Positions 1-8,429 of a stretch of DNA of 64,000 bases are shown one piece after another. The DNA lies in NCBI RefSeq assembly GCF_001043115.1, contig NZ_LFME01000006.1:1-64000 (forward strand). Reading direction: 5' to 3'. The notes beneath the pieces are model-generated. The model did not search any database, was not told the DNA's origin, and was given only the letters and a program-made list of their open reading frames with translations. The position numbers and the translations under genes were made by a program. How positions within the stretch are numbered: the stretch's first letter is position 1; each line of letters begins with the position of its first letter. The stretch comes from Xanthomonas sp. NCPPB 1128. GTDB taxonomy: Bacteria > Pseudomonadota > Gammaproteobacteria > Xanthomonadales > Xanthomonadaceae.

Positions 1-61
1 GGCGGGCGAGCGCGAGCTGGCGGTGCTGACCGCCGCTGGTCGCGTGCAACTGCCGCACTGA
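1..61 (+). CDS. C-terminal end of an upstream gene (partial)
   Basis: A forward frame open from the left edge ends at TGA 59-61, giving a 19-residue tail that ends in RVQLPH. It is followed by an 80-bp gap and then the transporter gene. Codon use looks normal for the window, so this is probably the end of a real gene. The tail is too short to assign a family. Confidence 0.45.
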   Translation, partial: AGERELAVLTAAGRVQLPH

Positions 62-143
62 GCCGGATCGTGCGGCGGACCTGCGCGAGACAAGCCGCGG
101 CGGGACTGCCAGAATCGGCCGATTGCCTGTCGATGTCGCCTCC

Positions 144-1424
144 ATGACCGCTGCCGCGTCTCCCGTTCCGCCCGTCAATTCGCCGCGTCGCGTGCTGCTG
201 GCCAGCCTGGTCGGCACCACCATCGAGTTCTTCGATTTCTATATCTACGCCACCGCCGCGGTGTTGGTGTTCCCCACGCTGTTCTTCCCCAAGGGCGACG
301 CCGATGCGGCGCAGCTGCAGTCGCTGGCGACCTTCGCCGTGGCCTTCATCGCGCGGCCGCTGGGGTCGGCGCTGTTCGGCCACTTCGGCGACCGTGTCGG
401 GCGCAAGGCGACCCTGGTGGCAGCGCTGCTGACCATGGGCCTGTCCACCGTGCTGATCGGCCTGCTGCCCGGCTACGACCGGATCGGCCTGTGGGCGCCG
501 GCGCTGCTGGTGCTGTGCCGCTTCGGCCAGGGTCTGGGTCTGGGCGGGGAATGGGGCGGGGCGGTGTTGCTCGCCACCGAGAACGCGCCGCCGGGCAAGC
601 GCGCCTGGTACGGCATGTTTCCGCAGCTGGGCGCGCCGCTGGGCTTCCTGCTGTGTTCGGGCATCTTCCTGCTGCTGGGCGCGGTGCTGGACGAGGCGCA
701 GTTCCTGCGCTGGGGCTGGCGCATTCCGTTCGTCGCCAGCGCCCTGCTGGTGATCACCGGGCTGTGGGTGCGCCTGCGCATCCACGAGACCCCGGATTTC
801 CAGCGTGCGCTGGATCGCAACGAACGCGTGCGCCTGCCGATGCAGACGGTGCTGTCGCAGCACGTCGGCGCGACGGTGCTGGGTACGTTCGCGGTGCTGG
901 CCACCTTCGTGTTGTTCTACCTGATGACGGTGTTCGCACTCGGCTACGGCACCACCTCGCTGCACTACAGCCGCGAGCAGTTCCTGCTGCTGCAGATGGT
1001 CGGCATCCTGTTCTTCGCCGCCGGCATCCCATTGTCGGCCTGGTATGGCGATCGCCGCGGCACGCGTCCGGCGATGCTCGTGGCCAGCGTGGCCATCGTC
1101 GCCTTCGGGCTGCTGTTCGCGCCGCTGTTCCAGGCCGGGCAGCCCTGGCAGGTGCTGGGTTTCCTGGCGCTGGGGTTCTTCTTCATGGGCCTGACCTACG
1201 GCCCCTGCGGCACGCTGCTGGCCGAGCTGTTTCCGGTGCCGGTGCGCTACACGGGCGCTTCGCTGGCGTTCAATCTGGCCGGCATCGTCGGCGCGGCGCC
1301 GGCACCGTACGTGGCGGTGTGGCTGGCCACGCACTACGGCCTGTCGTGGGTCGGCTACTACCTCAGCGCGGCGGCGCTGCTGACGGTGTTGGCGCTGCTG
1401 GCGATCAGGCGGCCGCGTCGCTGA
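144..1424 (+). CDS. MFS transporter, metabolite:H+ symporter (MHS) family
   Basis: A 426-residue inner-membrane permease with about 12 hydrophobic segments. The TIEFFDFYIY stretch near residue 25 in TM1 and the GDRVGRK loop between TM2 and TM3 are typical of the MHS branch (KgtP, ShiA, ProP, citrate permeases). These import organic acids, shikimate or betaines with protons. A second GDRRGTRP loop marks the other half of the protein. I chose ATG 144 because a TTG seven codons upstream adds nothing conserved. The last 20 bp overlap the convergent diguanylate cyclase gene. The substrate cannot be read from the sequence. Confidence 0.88.
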   Translation: MTAAASPVPPVNSPRRVLLASLVGTTIEFFDFYIYATAAVLVFPTLFFPKGDADAAQLQSLATFAVAFIARPLGSALFGHFGDRVGRKATLVAALLTMGLSTVLIGLLPGYDRIGLWAPALLVLCRFGQGLGLGGEWGGAVLLATENAPPGKRAWYGMFPQLGAPLGFLLCSGIFLLLGAVLDEAQFLRWGWRIPFVASALLVITGLWVRLRIHETPDFQRALDRNERVRLPMQTVLSQHVGATVLGTFAVLATFVLFYLMTVFALGYGTTSLHYSREQFLLLQMVGILFFAAGIPLSAWYGDRRGTRPAMLVASVAIVAFGLLFAPLFQAGQPWQVLGFLALGFFFMGLTYGPCGTLLAELFPVPVRYTGASLAFNLAGIVGAAPAPYVAVWLATHYGLSWVGYYLSAAALLTVLALLAIRRPRR

Positions 1425-2742
1425 GCGTCGGCTCGGCCGGCGGCGCGTGTTCGACCCGGTTGCGGCCGCCGGCCTTGGCCAGGTACAGATACTTGTCGGC
1501 CTCGGTCAGCAGCGGATGCAGGGTCTGCCGCTGCGGGCCGCTGCTGCTGACGCCGATGCTGATGGTCAGCCGCAGGGTTTGCGTGCCGAGCGGGATCCTG
1601 AGGTCGGCGATGCGCGCGCGCAGCGCTTCGAAGTAGCCGGCGGCCGCGGCGGCGTCCAGGCCTGGCACCAGCATGCAGAATTCCTCGCCGCCGAAGCGTG
1701 CCACCATGTCCTGCGGCCGCGCGTGCGCGGCCAGGGTCGCGGCCACCGCACGCAGCGCTTCGTCGCCCGCCTCGTGGCCGAAGGTGTCGTTGATGTGCTT
1801 GAAATGGTCGATGTCGAGCATCGCCACGCCGACCGGTTCCTGGCGCGCCAGCCATTTCGCCAGCACGCGCTGGCTCTGTTCGAGGAAGTGCCGGCGGTTG
1901 GGCAGGCTGGTGAGGAAGTCGCGCGTGGCCAGGTCCTGCAGGGTGCCGATCAGTTCCAGCTGATCCACGTTCTGCGAGACCCGGCAGAAGAACTCCTCGC
2001 GCGAAAAGGGTTTGCGCAGGAAGTCGTTGGCGCCGTTCTTGAGGAAGCGTGGCACCAGCGACGGGTCGTTGTTGCCGGACAGGCCGATCACCGCCAGCAT
2101 GTCGCGTGCGCGCAACGCGCGCAGCCGGCGGGTGAATTCCACGCCCTCCATGCCTGGCATTTCCTGGTCCACCACCGCCAGGCGGATGGACGGATTGGCC
2201 TCGATCGCACGCAGCCCGGCGGCGCCGTCGGCGGCCTCGACCACGCGGTAGCCGTACATCGAAAGCAAGGAGGCGGCATAGGCGCGCGCCGACGGCGAGT
2301 CGTCCACCACCAATGCGGTGATGGAGCGGTTGCGCGCCAGCCGCTGCACCAGCCAGGCCAGGTAGTCGATGCTGTCCGGCGCGTTCTTCAGCACGAAGTC
2401 GATGATCTGCTGGGTCAGGATGCGCTTGCGCAGGCTTTCGTCGTAGACCCCGCTGACCACCACCGTCGGCAGCCCGCGTGCGACGAAGAAATCCACCACC
2501 GTGTCGCGGTCGCCGTCGGCCAGCACCAGCCCGGTCAGCGCCAGGAACCAGGGGCCGCCGTCATCCAGGGCGGCGGCGGCCTCGGCCAGGGTGGAGACCA
2601 CCACGACCGGCAATTCGACCCGTTGCTCGATCGCCGCGCGCAGCAGGTCGGTGAAGGTGCGCGAGTTTTCCACCAGCAGGATGCGCTGCTGTGCAGGGCT
2701 GCCGTCGGGGGCGATCGGGTAGATCGGCAGCGGGTGCGACAT
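1405..2742 (-). CDS. Diguanylate cyclase response regulator (REC-REC-GGDEF)
   Basis: A 445-residue cytoplasmic protein predicted to make c-di-GMP. The second receiver domain (about 141-260) has the DD acid pair (VVDDSP), a phosphoacceptor Asp at 192 (VVDQEMPG) and a C-terminal KP. The first receiver-like domain (about 18-135) is degenerate: Thr70 stands at the phosphoacceptor position and the acid pair is Glu-Asn. The cyclase domain (about 275-440) carries GGEEF at 351-355. RPQD lies five residues before it, the position of the inhibitory I-site, so product feedback is likely. The start is ATG 2742, the first Met before the conserved part. The PleD-like architecture is seen; the input signal is unknown. 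Confidence 0.92.
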   Translation of the reverse strand: MSHPLPIYPIAPDGSPAQQRILLVENSRTFTDLLRAAIEQRVELPVVVVSTLAEAAAALDDGGPWFLALTGLVLADGDRDTVVDFFVARGLPTVVVSGVYDESLRKRILTQQIIDFVLKNAPDSIDYLAWLVQRLARNRSITALVVDDSPSARAYAASLLSMYGYRVVEAADGAAGLRAIEANPSIRLAVVDQEMPGMEGVEFTRRLRALRARDMLAVIGLSGNNDPSLVPRFLKNGANDFLRKPFSREEFFCRVSQNVDQLELIGTLQDLATRDFLTSLPNRRHFLEQSQRVLAKWLARQEPVGVAMLDIDHFKHINDTFGHEAGDEALRAVAATLAAHARPQDMVARFGGEEFCMLVPGLDAAAAAGYFEALRARIADLRIPLGTQTLRLTISIGVSSSGPQRQTLHPLLTEADKYLYLAKAGGRNRVEHAPPAEPTLSDAAA

Positions 2743-2830
2743 GCATGCCTCGCGGGCGGCAATCCGGGGATGGAACCCCGTTATCGGCCGCGCGCGCGCG
2801 AACTTGAGGGCGGCGTGGGCGCGCCGGCGG

Positions 2831-4138
2831 CTACCACAGCGCGTCGCGCAGCTTGTACCAGGACATCGCCGCCACCAGCAGCGGCGTACGCAGCACGCGG
2901 CCGCCGGGGAACGGCGCATGCGGGATCCGCGCGAACACGTCCAGCCGCTGCGCCTGGCCGCCGATCGCCGCGGCGATGACCGCCCCGGCCAGGCCGGTGG
3001 CGGCCACGCCATGGCCGGAGAAGCCCTGCGCGAAGTACACGTTCGGGGTCAGCCGGCCCCAGTGCGGGGCGCGGTTGCGGGTGATGTCGACGTAGCCGCC
3101 CCACACCGAGTCCATCTCGACCTGGCGCAGTTGCGGGAACACCCGGCGCATGCGCCGGGTCATCACCCCGCGCAGGCCGGGCGGCGGCAGCGACGAGTAG
3201 CTGGCGCGGCCGCCGAACAGCAGCCGGTGGTCGCGGCTGAGGCGGAAGTAGTCCAGCGCCCAATTGATGTCGGCCACCGCCATGTCGTTGCCGATCAGCT
3301 CGCGCGCCAGCGCCTCGCCCAGTGGCGCGCTGGCGCCGATGTAGGTGCCGACCGGCATGATCCGCGATTCCAGTTCCGGGGCGATGCCGCGCAGCCAGGC
3401 GTTGCCGGCGAGGATGGCGAACTCGCCTTCGGCCTCGCCGTGCGCGCTGCGCAGGATCGGCCGCGCGCCGCGCACCAACTGCGTGACCGGGGTTTGCTCG
3501 TGGATGCGCACGCCCGCGGCCAGCGCCGCCCGCGCCAGGCCGCGCGCGTACTCCAGCGGATGCAGGTGGCCGCTGGCCGCGTCGTACATCGCCCCCAGAT
3601 AGCGCGGGCTGCGCAACTGCGACTGCAATTGCGTGCGGTCCCACCATTGCAACGGATAGTCGTAGCGCTGCGCCATCTCGATGATGCCGGCGCGCAGCGC
3701 GCGCTCCTGGCGCGGCTTGATCGCCACGTGCGCGTGGCCGTCGCGCCAGTCGCAGGCGATGCCATGGCGGGCGATGCGGCTGCGCAGCAACTGCATGCCG
3801 TCGCGGGAGAAATCGAACAGCAGCCGCGCATCGTCCTGGCCGAGCAGGGCTTCCAGGGTGTGCTGCTCACAGCCGTAGCCGACGATGGCCTGCCCGCCGT
3901 TGCGCCCGGACGCACCCCAACCGACCCGCTGCGCCTCCAGCACCACCACCCGATACCCGGCCTCGGCCAGCGCCAGCGCCGCGCTCAGCCCGGTGTAGCC
4001 GGCACCGAGGATGCATACGTCGGCGCGTACCTTGCCTCGTAATGGTTCCTGTTCCGGGAGCGGTGCGGCGCTGTCGAGGTACCAAGACGCGCCGGGAGTC
4101 GGGAATCGGGAATCGGGAATCGGAGAAGCGCTGGTCAT
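2831..4138 (-). CDS. puuB: FAD-dependent oxidoreductase, gamma-glutamylputrescine oxidase-like
   Basis: A 435-residue DAO-family flavoenzyme. The N-terminal dinucleotide fold shows GAGYTGLSAALALAEAG near residue 40, and a GRNGGQ motif follows, as in PuuB-type amine oxidases. The predicted reaction oxidises gamma-glutamylputrescine to the aldehyde. The gene lies downstream of a PuuA-like ligase on the same strand, with a 105-bp gap carrying heptad repeats. One repeat (4094-4123) lies inside the reading frame and encodes the N-terminal PDSRFP stretch, so the true start could lie downstream of the repeat. Related sarcosine or glycine oxidases are the main alternative; the neighbours favour PuuB. 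Confidence 0.8.
   Translation of the reverse strand: MTSASPIPDSRFPTPGASWYLDSAAPLPEQEPLRGKVRADVCILGAGYTGLSAALALAEAGYRVVVLEAQRVGWGASGRNGGQAIVGYGCEQHTLEALLGQDDARLLFDFSRDGMQLLRSRIARHGIACDWRDGHAHVAIKPRQERALRAGIIEMAQRYDYPLQWWDRTQLQSQLRSPRYLGAMYDAASGHLHPLEYARGLARAALAAGVRIHEQTPVTQLVRGARPILRSAHGEAEGEFAILAGNAWLRGIAPELESRIMPVGTYIGASAPLGEALARELIGNDMAVADINWALDYFRLSRDHRLLFGGRASYSSLPPPGLRGVMTRRMRRVFPQLRQVEMDSVWGGYVDITRNRAPHWGRLTPNVYFAQGFSGHGVAATGLAGAVIAAAIGGQAQRLDVFARIPHAPFPGGRVLRTPLLVAAMSWYKLRDALW
4094..4123. repeat. Heptad repeat (GGGAATC family), copy inside the puuB-like 5' end
   Basis: Four tandem near-copies of GGGAATC (the first is GGGAGTC). A second cluster in inverted orientation lies at 4209-4241, so the pair could form an imperfect hairpin across the puuA-puuB junction. 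The same family recurs near 15950, 16140, 20750, 20860, 38390 and 42970. Confidence 0.75.
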
Positions 4139-4208
4139 GGCGGCGAACAGTTGCGGTGGCGCAGGCACACCATGCGCTGGGCTGCCGGCGCTTTCGCTGT
4201 GGCTGTTT

Positions 4209-4241
4209 TCGATTCCCGATTCACCATTCCCGATTCCCGGC
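4209..4241. repeat. Heptad repeat (GATTCCC), inverted partner
   Basis: Three GATTCCC-type units in the orientation opposite to 4094-4123. They end three bases before the stop of the puuA-like gene, between puuA and puuB of the minus-strand pair. The position suggests an mRNA hairpin at the operon joint. Confidence 0.7.
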
Positions 4242-4243
4242 CT

Positions 4244-5623
4244 TCAAACCGTCCGCAGATACCAGCGATAATCCACATCGCTGACCTGCGCCTGGAAATC
4301 CAGCAGCTCGCGGCGCTTCTGCTGGCCGTAGACATGCCGGAAATGCGTGCCGAAGTGAGCGGCGGCGAAGTCGCTGTCCAGGAAGCGGGCGATCGCGCCG
4401 CGCCAGTCCGGTTCGCGTGCGGCGTGTTGCGCGTAGGCGTTGCCCTGCGTCGGCGGCCCCGGATCGATGCTTTGTGCCAAGCCGTGTTCGATGCCGGCCA
4501 GTACTGCCGCGGCGACCAGGTAGGGATTGGCGTCGGCGCCGGCGATGCGGTGTTCGATGCGGGTGTTGGCTGGGTCGCTGTGCGGCACCCGCATCGCCAC
4601 GGTGCGATTGTTGAAGCCCCAGCTGTCGTTGAGCGGGACGAAGGCATTGGCGACGAAGCGCCGGTAGCTGTTGGCATGCGGCGCGAACAGCAGCAGGCAG
4701 TCCTCGGCGCTGCGCTGCAGCCCGCCGATGGCATGGCGCAAGGATGCGGCCGGCGCCTGTGGGGTGCAGGCGAACACGTTGTGGCCGGCGCTGTCCAACA
4801 GGCTCACGTGCACGTGCAGACCGCTGCCGGACTGCGCGGCGAACGGCTTGGCCATGAAGCTGGCGAGCAGGCCCTGCTGCTGCGCGATCGCCTTGATCGC
4901 GCGCTTGAGCAGCACCGCATCGTCGCAGGCGGCCAGCGCGTCGGCGCGGTGCTTGAGGTTGATCTCGAACTGGCCGGGCGCGTACTCGGCGACCGCGGTG
5001 TCGGCCGGAATGCCCTGCGCACGGCAGGCCTGCGCGACCGCATCGGTGAAGCTGCGCTGGTCGTCCAGTTCCTGCATGTAATAGACCTGGGTGCTGTCGT
5101 TGCGCAGCCCGCTGTGCGCATGCAGCGGCGGCTGCGGGCGGCCATGCGCGTCGGCGTGCGGGTCGAACAGGTAGAACTCCAGTTCCACCGCGATCACCGG
5201 GGTCAGCCCGCGTGCCTGCAGGCGCGCCAACACCTGCGTCAGCACCTGGCGCGGGGCGAAGTCGAGCGGGCCGCCGGCACCGTCCTGCATCGCCAGCAGC
5301 AGTTGCGCCGACGGCACCGGCGCCCACGGCACCGGCCGCAGGCTGCCCGGTACCGGAAAGCACAGTCGGTCCTCGTCGCCGATGTCGTAGCCCAGCCCGG
5401 TTTCCTCGACGGTGTTGCCGGTGATGTCGGTGGCGATCAGCGACATCGGCAGGCACACGCCGTCGCGGTAGACCTTGTCCAGCGCGTCGCGGGCGATGCG
5501 CTTGCCGCGCAGCAGGCCGTTGCAGTCCGGCAGCAACAGGTCGATGTGCTCGCAGCCGGCGATGCGCTGCAGGGTCTGGGCGTCGTCCGGGGGCAGCAGC
5601 GGGGCATCGTGCATGCGGGTCAT
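4244..5623 (-). CDS. puuA: Glutamine synthetase family, gamma-glutamylputrescine synthetase-like (copy 1)
   Basis: A 459-residue GS-fold ligase, expected to join glutamate to putrescine using ATP. It has the beta-grasp start (LLLPDCNGLLRGKR), the GSGLHVHVS ATP/ammonia-site motif and the EHRIAGADANPYL signature near the C-terminus. The length is typical for PuuA-type enzymes and lacks the adenylylation region of classical GlnA. I used ATG 5623; ATG 5614 is also possible. It forms a minus-strand pair with the PuuB-like gene and is divergent from the PuuD-like hydrolase. A paralogue lies at 6651-8033. Another amine as substrate (ethanolamine, spermidine) cannot be excluded. Confidence 0.85.
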   Translation of the reverse strand: MTRMHDAPLLPPDDAQTLQRIAGCEHIDLLLPDCNGLLRGKRIARDALDKVYRDGVCLPMSLIATDITGNTVEETGLGYDIGDEDRLCFPVPGSLRPVPWAPVPSAQLLLAMQDGAGGPLDFAPRQVLTQVLARLQARGLTPVIAVELEFYLFDPHADAHGRPQPPLHAHSGLRNDSTQVYYMQELDDQRSFTDAVAQACRAQGIPADTAVAEYAPGQFEINLKHRADALAACDDAVLLKRAIKAIAQQQGLLASFMAKPFAAQSGSGLHVHVSLLDSAGHNVFACTPQAPAASLRHAIGGLQRSAEDCLLLFAPHANSYRRFVANAFVPLNDSWGFNNRTVAMRVPHSDPANTRIEHRIAGADANPYLVAAAVLAGIEHGLAQSIDPGPPTQGNAYAQHAAREPDWRGAIARFLDSDFAAAHFGTHFRHVYGQQKRRELLDFQAQVSDVDYRWYLRTV

Positions 5624-5889
5624 CGCGGCGGACGGCGGGAGTGCTTCGAGCTTAGCAGAGCGCCATGGCGTCAAGAATACTCAACGGCCCCTGGAGCGAT
5701 GCGCTCGCGTTCGATCACGCGGTTGCGCGGCGGTTGCGCGGTTCTGCGCCGTCTCAGGCGCAATGCACGTGTCACGCAGGGTCCGGTAATCGCTGCGTTC
5801 GCTCGCTCTGTGCTGCATTCCGCAGTGTGTCGTGTTGTAAAAATAAAACGCGCACGGTAAGTTGCGGCGACGCCGCACGAGTTCTTCGC
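5624..5889. promoter_or_regulatory. Divergent intergenic region between puuA-like and puuD-like genes
   Basis: This 266-bp stretch separates two divergent polyamine genes and must hold both promoters. An AT-rich run at about 5835-5848 stands out from the GC-rich surroundings and is the best promoter candidate. I see no confident -35/-10 pair or operator palindrome. The segment 5715-5745 contains short direct repeats of a GCGGTTGCGCG type. Confidence 0.4.
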
Positions 5890-6645
5890 ATGGCCGTATC
5901 GCCCCTGGTCGGCGTACCGACCGACCGCAAGCTCATCGGCCACCATCCGTTCCTGGCGGCGGGCGAAAAGTATCTGCGCGCCGCCGTCGATGGTGCCGGG
6001 GTGACCCCGGTGCTGCTGCCGTCGCTGCAGCCGCCGGTCGATGCGCGCGCCTGGCTGACGCGGCTCGATGGCCTGCTGTTGACCGGCGCGGTCAGCAACA
6101 TCGAGCCACACCATTACAGCGACGAGCCGAGCTGGCTCGGCAACATTCACGACCCGGCGCGCGATGCCAACACCCTGGACCTGATTCCGCAGGCGATCTC
6201 GCTGGGCCTGCCGATCCTGGCGATCTGCCGCGGCTTCCAGGAAGTCAACGTCGCCCTTGGCGGCACCCTGCATCAGAAGGTGCATGCACAACCGGGGCTG
6301 TCCGATCACCGCGAGGACCCGCAGGCGCTGCTGGAAGCGCAGTACGCGCCGGCGCACGAGGTGACGCTGAGCCACGGCGGCTGGCTAGAGGAGATCGCCG
6401 GCCGCGACCGGGTACGGGTCAACTCGCTGCACGGGCAGGGGGTGGCCCGCCTGGGGGGCGACCTGATCGTGGAGGCACTGGCGCCGGACGGCCTGATCGA
6501 GGCCTTCCGCGGCATCGGCCCCGGCTTCCTGCTCGGCGTGCAATGGCATCCGGAGTGGCGGGTGCTCGACGACGCGTTCTATCTCGGCATCTTCCAATCC
6601 TTCGGCGACGCCTGTCGCCACTATGCGGCCACCCGCAGGCACTGA
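5890..6645 (+). CDS. puuD: Class I glutamine amidotransferase-like hydrolase, PuuD type
   Basis: A 251-residue cytoplasmic hydrolase predicted to release GABA from gamma-glutamyl-GABA. The nucleophile elbow is ICRGFQE (Cys113), and the His/Glu pair is in QWHPE (His220, Glu222). This completes the catalytic triad of the peptidase C26 family. ATG 5890 begins the conserved PLVGVPTDR stretch; upstream codons read through promoter DNA. The next ligase starts five bases after the stop, so the two are one operon. PuuD is the natural call in this setting. Confidence 0.88.
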   Translation: MAVSPLVGVPTDRKLIGHHPFLAAGEKYLRAAVDGAGVTPVLLPSLQPPVDARAWLTRLDGLLLTGAVSNIEPHHYSDEPSWLGNIHDPARDANTLDLIPQAISLGLPILAICRGFQEVNVALGGTLHQKVHAQPGLSDHREDPQALLEAQYAPAHEVTLSHGGWLEEIAGRDRVRVNSLHGQGVARLGGDLIVEALAPDGLIEAFRGIGPGFLLGVQWHPEWRVLDDAFYLGIFQSFGDACRHYAATRRH

Positions 6646-6650
6646 TTCCC

Positions 6651-8033
6651 ATGGCCAGTCGACCCCGATCGCGCAAGCACACGCCGGAACAGCAGGAAAG
6701 CTCGCTGCGGCGCTGGCTCAAGGAGCGCCACATCACCGAGGTCGAGTGCCTGGTGCCGGACATCACCGGCAACGCGCGCGGCAAGATCATTCCCGCCGCC
6801 AAGTTCTCGCACGACTACGGCACGCGCCTGCCCGAGGGCATCTTCGCCACCACCGTCACCGGCGACTACCCGGACGACTACTACGACCTGACCTCGCCGT
6901 CGGATTCGGACATGCAACTGCGTCCGGACCCGGACACGGTGCGGATGGTGCCGTGGGCCGCCGATCCCACCGCGCAGGTGATCCACGATTGCTACACCAA
7001 GGAGGGCCAGCCGCACGAACTGGCGCCACGCAACGTGTTGCGCGGGGTGCTGGCGGCGTACGCGGCGATCGGCTGCAAGCCGGTGGTGGCGCCGGAGCTG
7101 GAGTTCTTCCTGGTGCAGAAGAACACCGATCCGGACTTCCCGTTGCTGCCGCCGGCCGGCCGCTCTGGTCGCCCCGAGACGGCGCGGCAGTCGTACTCGA
7201 TCGACGCGGTGAACGAGTTCGATCCGATCCTGGACCTGATGTACGACTATTGCGATGCGATGGAGCTGGACGTGGACACGCTGATCCACGAATCCGGCGC
7301 GGCGCAGCTGGAGGTCAACTTCACCCACGACGACGCGCTGTCGCGCGCCGACCAGGTGTTCCTGTTCAAGCGCACCATGCGCGAGGCGGCGCTGCGCCAC
7401 GGCGTCTACGCCACCTTCCTGGCCAAGCCGATGGAGAACGAGCCGGGCAGCGCGATGCATATCCACCAGAGCCTGGTGGACAAGCACGGCAAGAACGTCT
7501 TCAGCGGCCGCCGTGCCGGCGAGTACAGCCGCACCTTCGCCCATTACCTGGCGGGCCTGCAGAAGTACGTGCCGATGGCGATGGCGTTCTTCGCGCCGAA
7601 CGTCAATTCCTACCGCCGGCTGATGTTCGGCGAGGTGTCGCCGAGCAATGTGCTGTGGGGCTTCGACAACCGCACTTGCGGCCTGCGCGTGCCGATCGAC
7701 ACGATCGAGAACATGCGCGTGGAGAGCCGCTTCGCCGGTTCCGACGCCAACCCGTACCTGGCGATGGCGGCGACGCTGGCTTGCGGCCTGCTCGGCATCC
7801 GCGAGAAGCTCGAGCCGACCGAGCCGACCACCGGCAGCGGCAAGGAGATGGGGTATCAGCTGCCGCGCTCGCTGGGCGAGGCGCTGGACGAGCTGGAGCG
7901 CTGCGCGCCGTTGCAGGAGTTGCTGGGGCCGCGGTTCGTGCGGGCGTACATCTCGGTCAAGCGCAAGGAGTACGAGACGTTCTTCCGGGTGATCAGTTCG
8001 TGGGAGCGGGAGTTTTTGTTGTTGAACGTGTGA
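6651..8033 (+). CDS. puuA: Glutamine synthetase family, gamma-glutamylputrescine synthetase-like (copy 2)
   Basis: A 460-residue GS-fold protein, paralogous to the minus-strand copy. It has the LVPDITGNARGK N-terminal motif, PGSAMHIHQS at the active site and ESRFAGSDANPYL near the C-terminus. Its N-terminus carries a basic leader (RPRSRKH). It follows the PuuD-like gene by five bases. Two divergent PuuA copies suggest different amines as substrates, for example putrescine versus a longer polyamine, but the sequence does not show which takes which. Confidence 0.86.
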   Translation: MASRPRSRKHTPEQQESSLRRWLKERHITEVECLVPDITGNARGKIIPAAKFSHDYGTRLPEGIFATTVTGDYPDDYYDLTSPSDSDMQLRPDPDTVRMVPWAADPTAQVIHDCYTKEGQPHELAPRNVLRGVLAAYAAIGCKPVVAPELEFFLVQKNTDPDFPLLPPAGRSGRPETARQSYSIDAVNEFDPILDLMYDYCDAMELDVDTLIHESGAAQLEVNFTHDDALSRADQVFLFKRTMREAALRHGVYATFLAKPMENEPGSAMHIHQSLVDKHGKNVFSGRRAGEYSRTFAHYLAGLQKYVPMAMAFFAPNVNSYRRLMFGEVSPSNVLWGFDNRTCGLRVPIDTIENMRVESRFAGSDANPYLAMAATLACGLLGIREKLEPTEPTTGSGKEMGYQLPRSLGEALDELERCAPLQELLGPRFVRAYISVKRKEYETFFRVISSWEREFLLLNV

Positions 8034-8111
8034 GCGGCTGGCAGCCGTCGTGGTTGGTCTGCTGCTAGCTTGTTCGCGCCTTTGGTCGCTGCTGTTCCGA
8101 CCTGCTGCCAC

Positions 8112-8175
8112 CGCCGCCGCCGCCGCTTTAGCTGTTGCTGTTGCTGTTGCTTCGGCTGTTGTCGTTGCTTTTGAT
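8112..8175. repeat. Left low-complexity flank of the hairpin element (GCTGTTGCTGTT type)
   Basis: A GCC run followed by repeated GCTGTT/GTTGCT units leads directly into the hairpin at 8176. It is roughly the reverse complement of the hexamer-rich flank on the other side of the hairpin, so the complementary region extends beyond the perfect stem. Confidence 0.7.
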
Positions 8176-8302
8176 TTACCGGGTTCCCTTCCGAAGCGGC
8201 GGGCATGGCGGGGAAAAACCCGAAGGGCGGCGCACAGGGATGTGCGCCGCCCTTCGGGGTTTTTCCCCGGGCCGGCCGCCGCTTCGGAAGGGAACCCGGT
8301 AA
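8176..8302. repeat. 127-nt near-perfect inverted repeat (large hairpin)
   Basis: The outer 25 bp (8176-8200 against 8278-8302, starting TTACCGGGTTCCC) are perfectly complementary. The inner arms (8201-8236 and 8241-8277) pair with only a few mismatches, and the loop is four bases (8237-8240). It lies in the 396-bp gap between the second PuuA-like gene and the aminotransferase. Short frames cross it on both strands but consist only of repeat translation. It could be a MITE-like element, a strong terminator or a structured RNA; no transposase is linked to it. Confidence 0.85.
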
Positions 8303-8386
<84 letters not shown>

Positions 8387-8429
8387 GCTTGGCCGCGGCG
8401 GCGGCCTTGGCACCGACACTGGAGTGAAC

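Noticed and set aside
5665-5889. An N-terminal extension of the PuuD-like protein from 5665
   Set aside because: The extra 75 residues read through the divergent promoter region and are not part of the amidotransferase fold.
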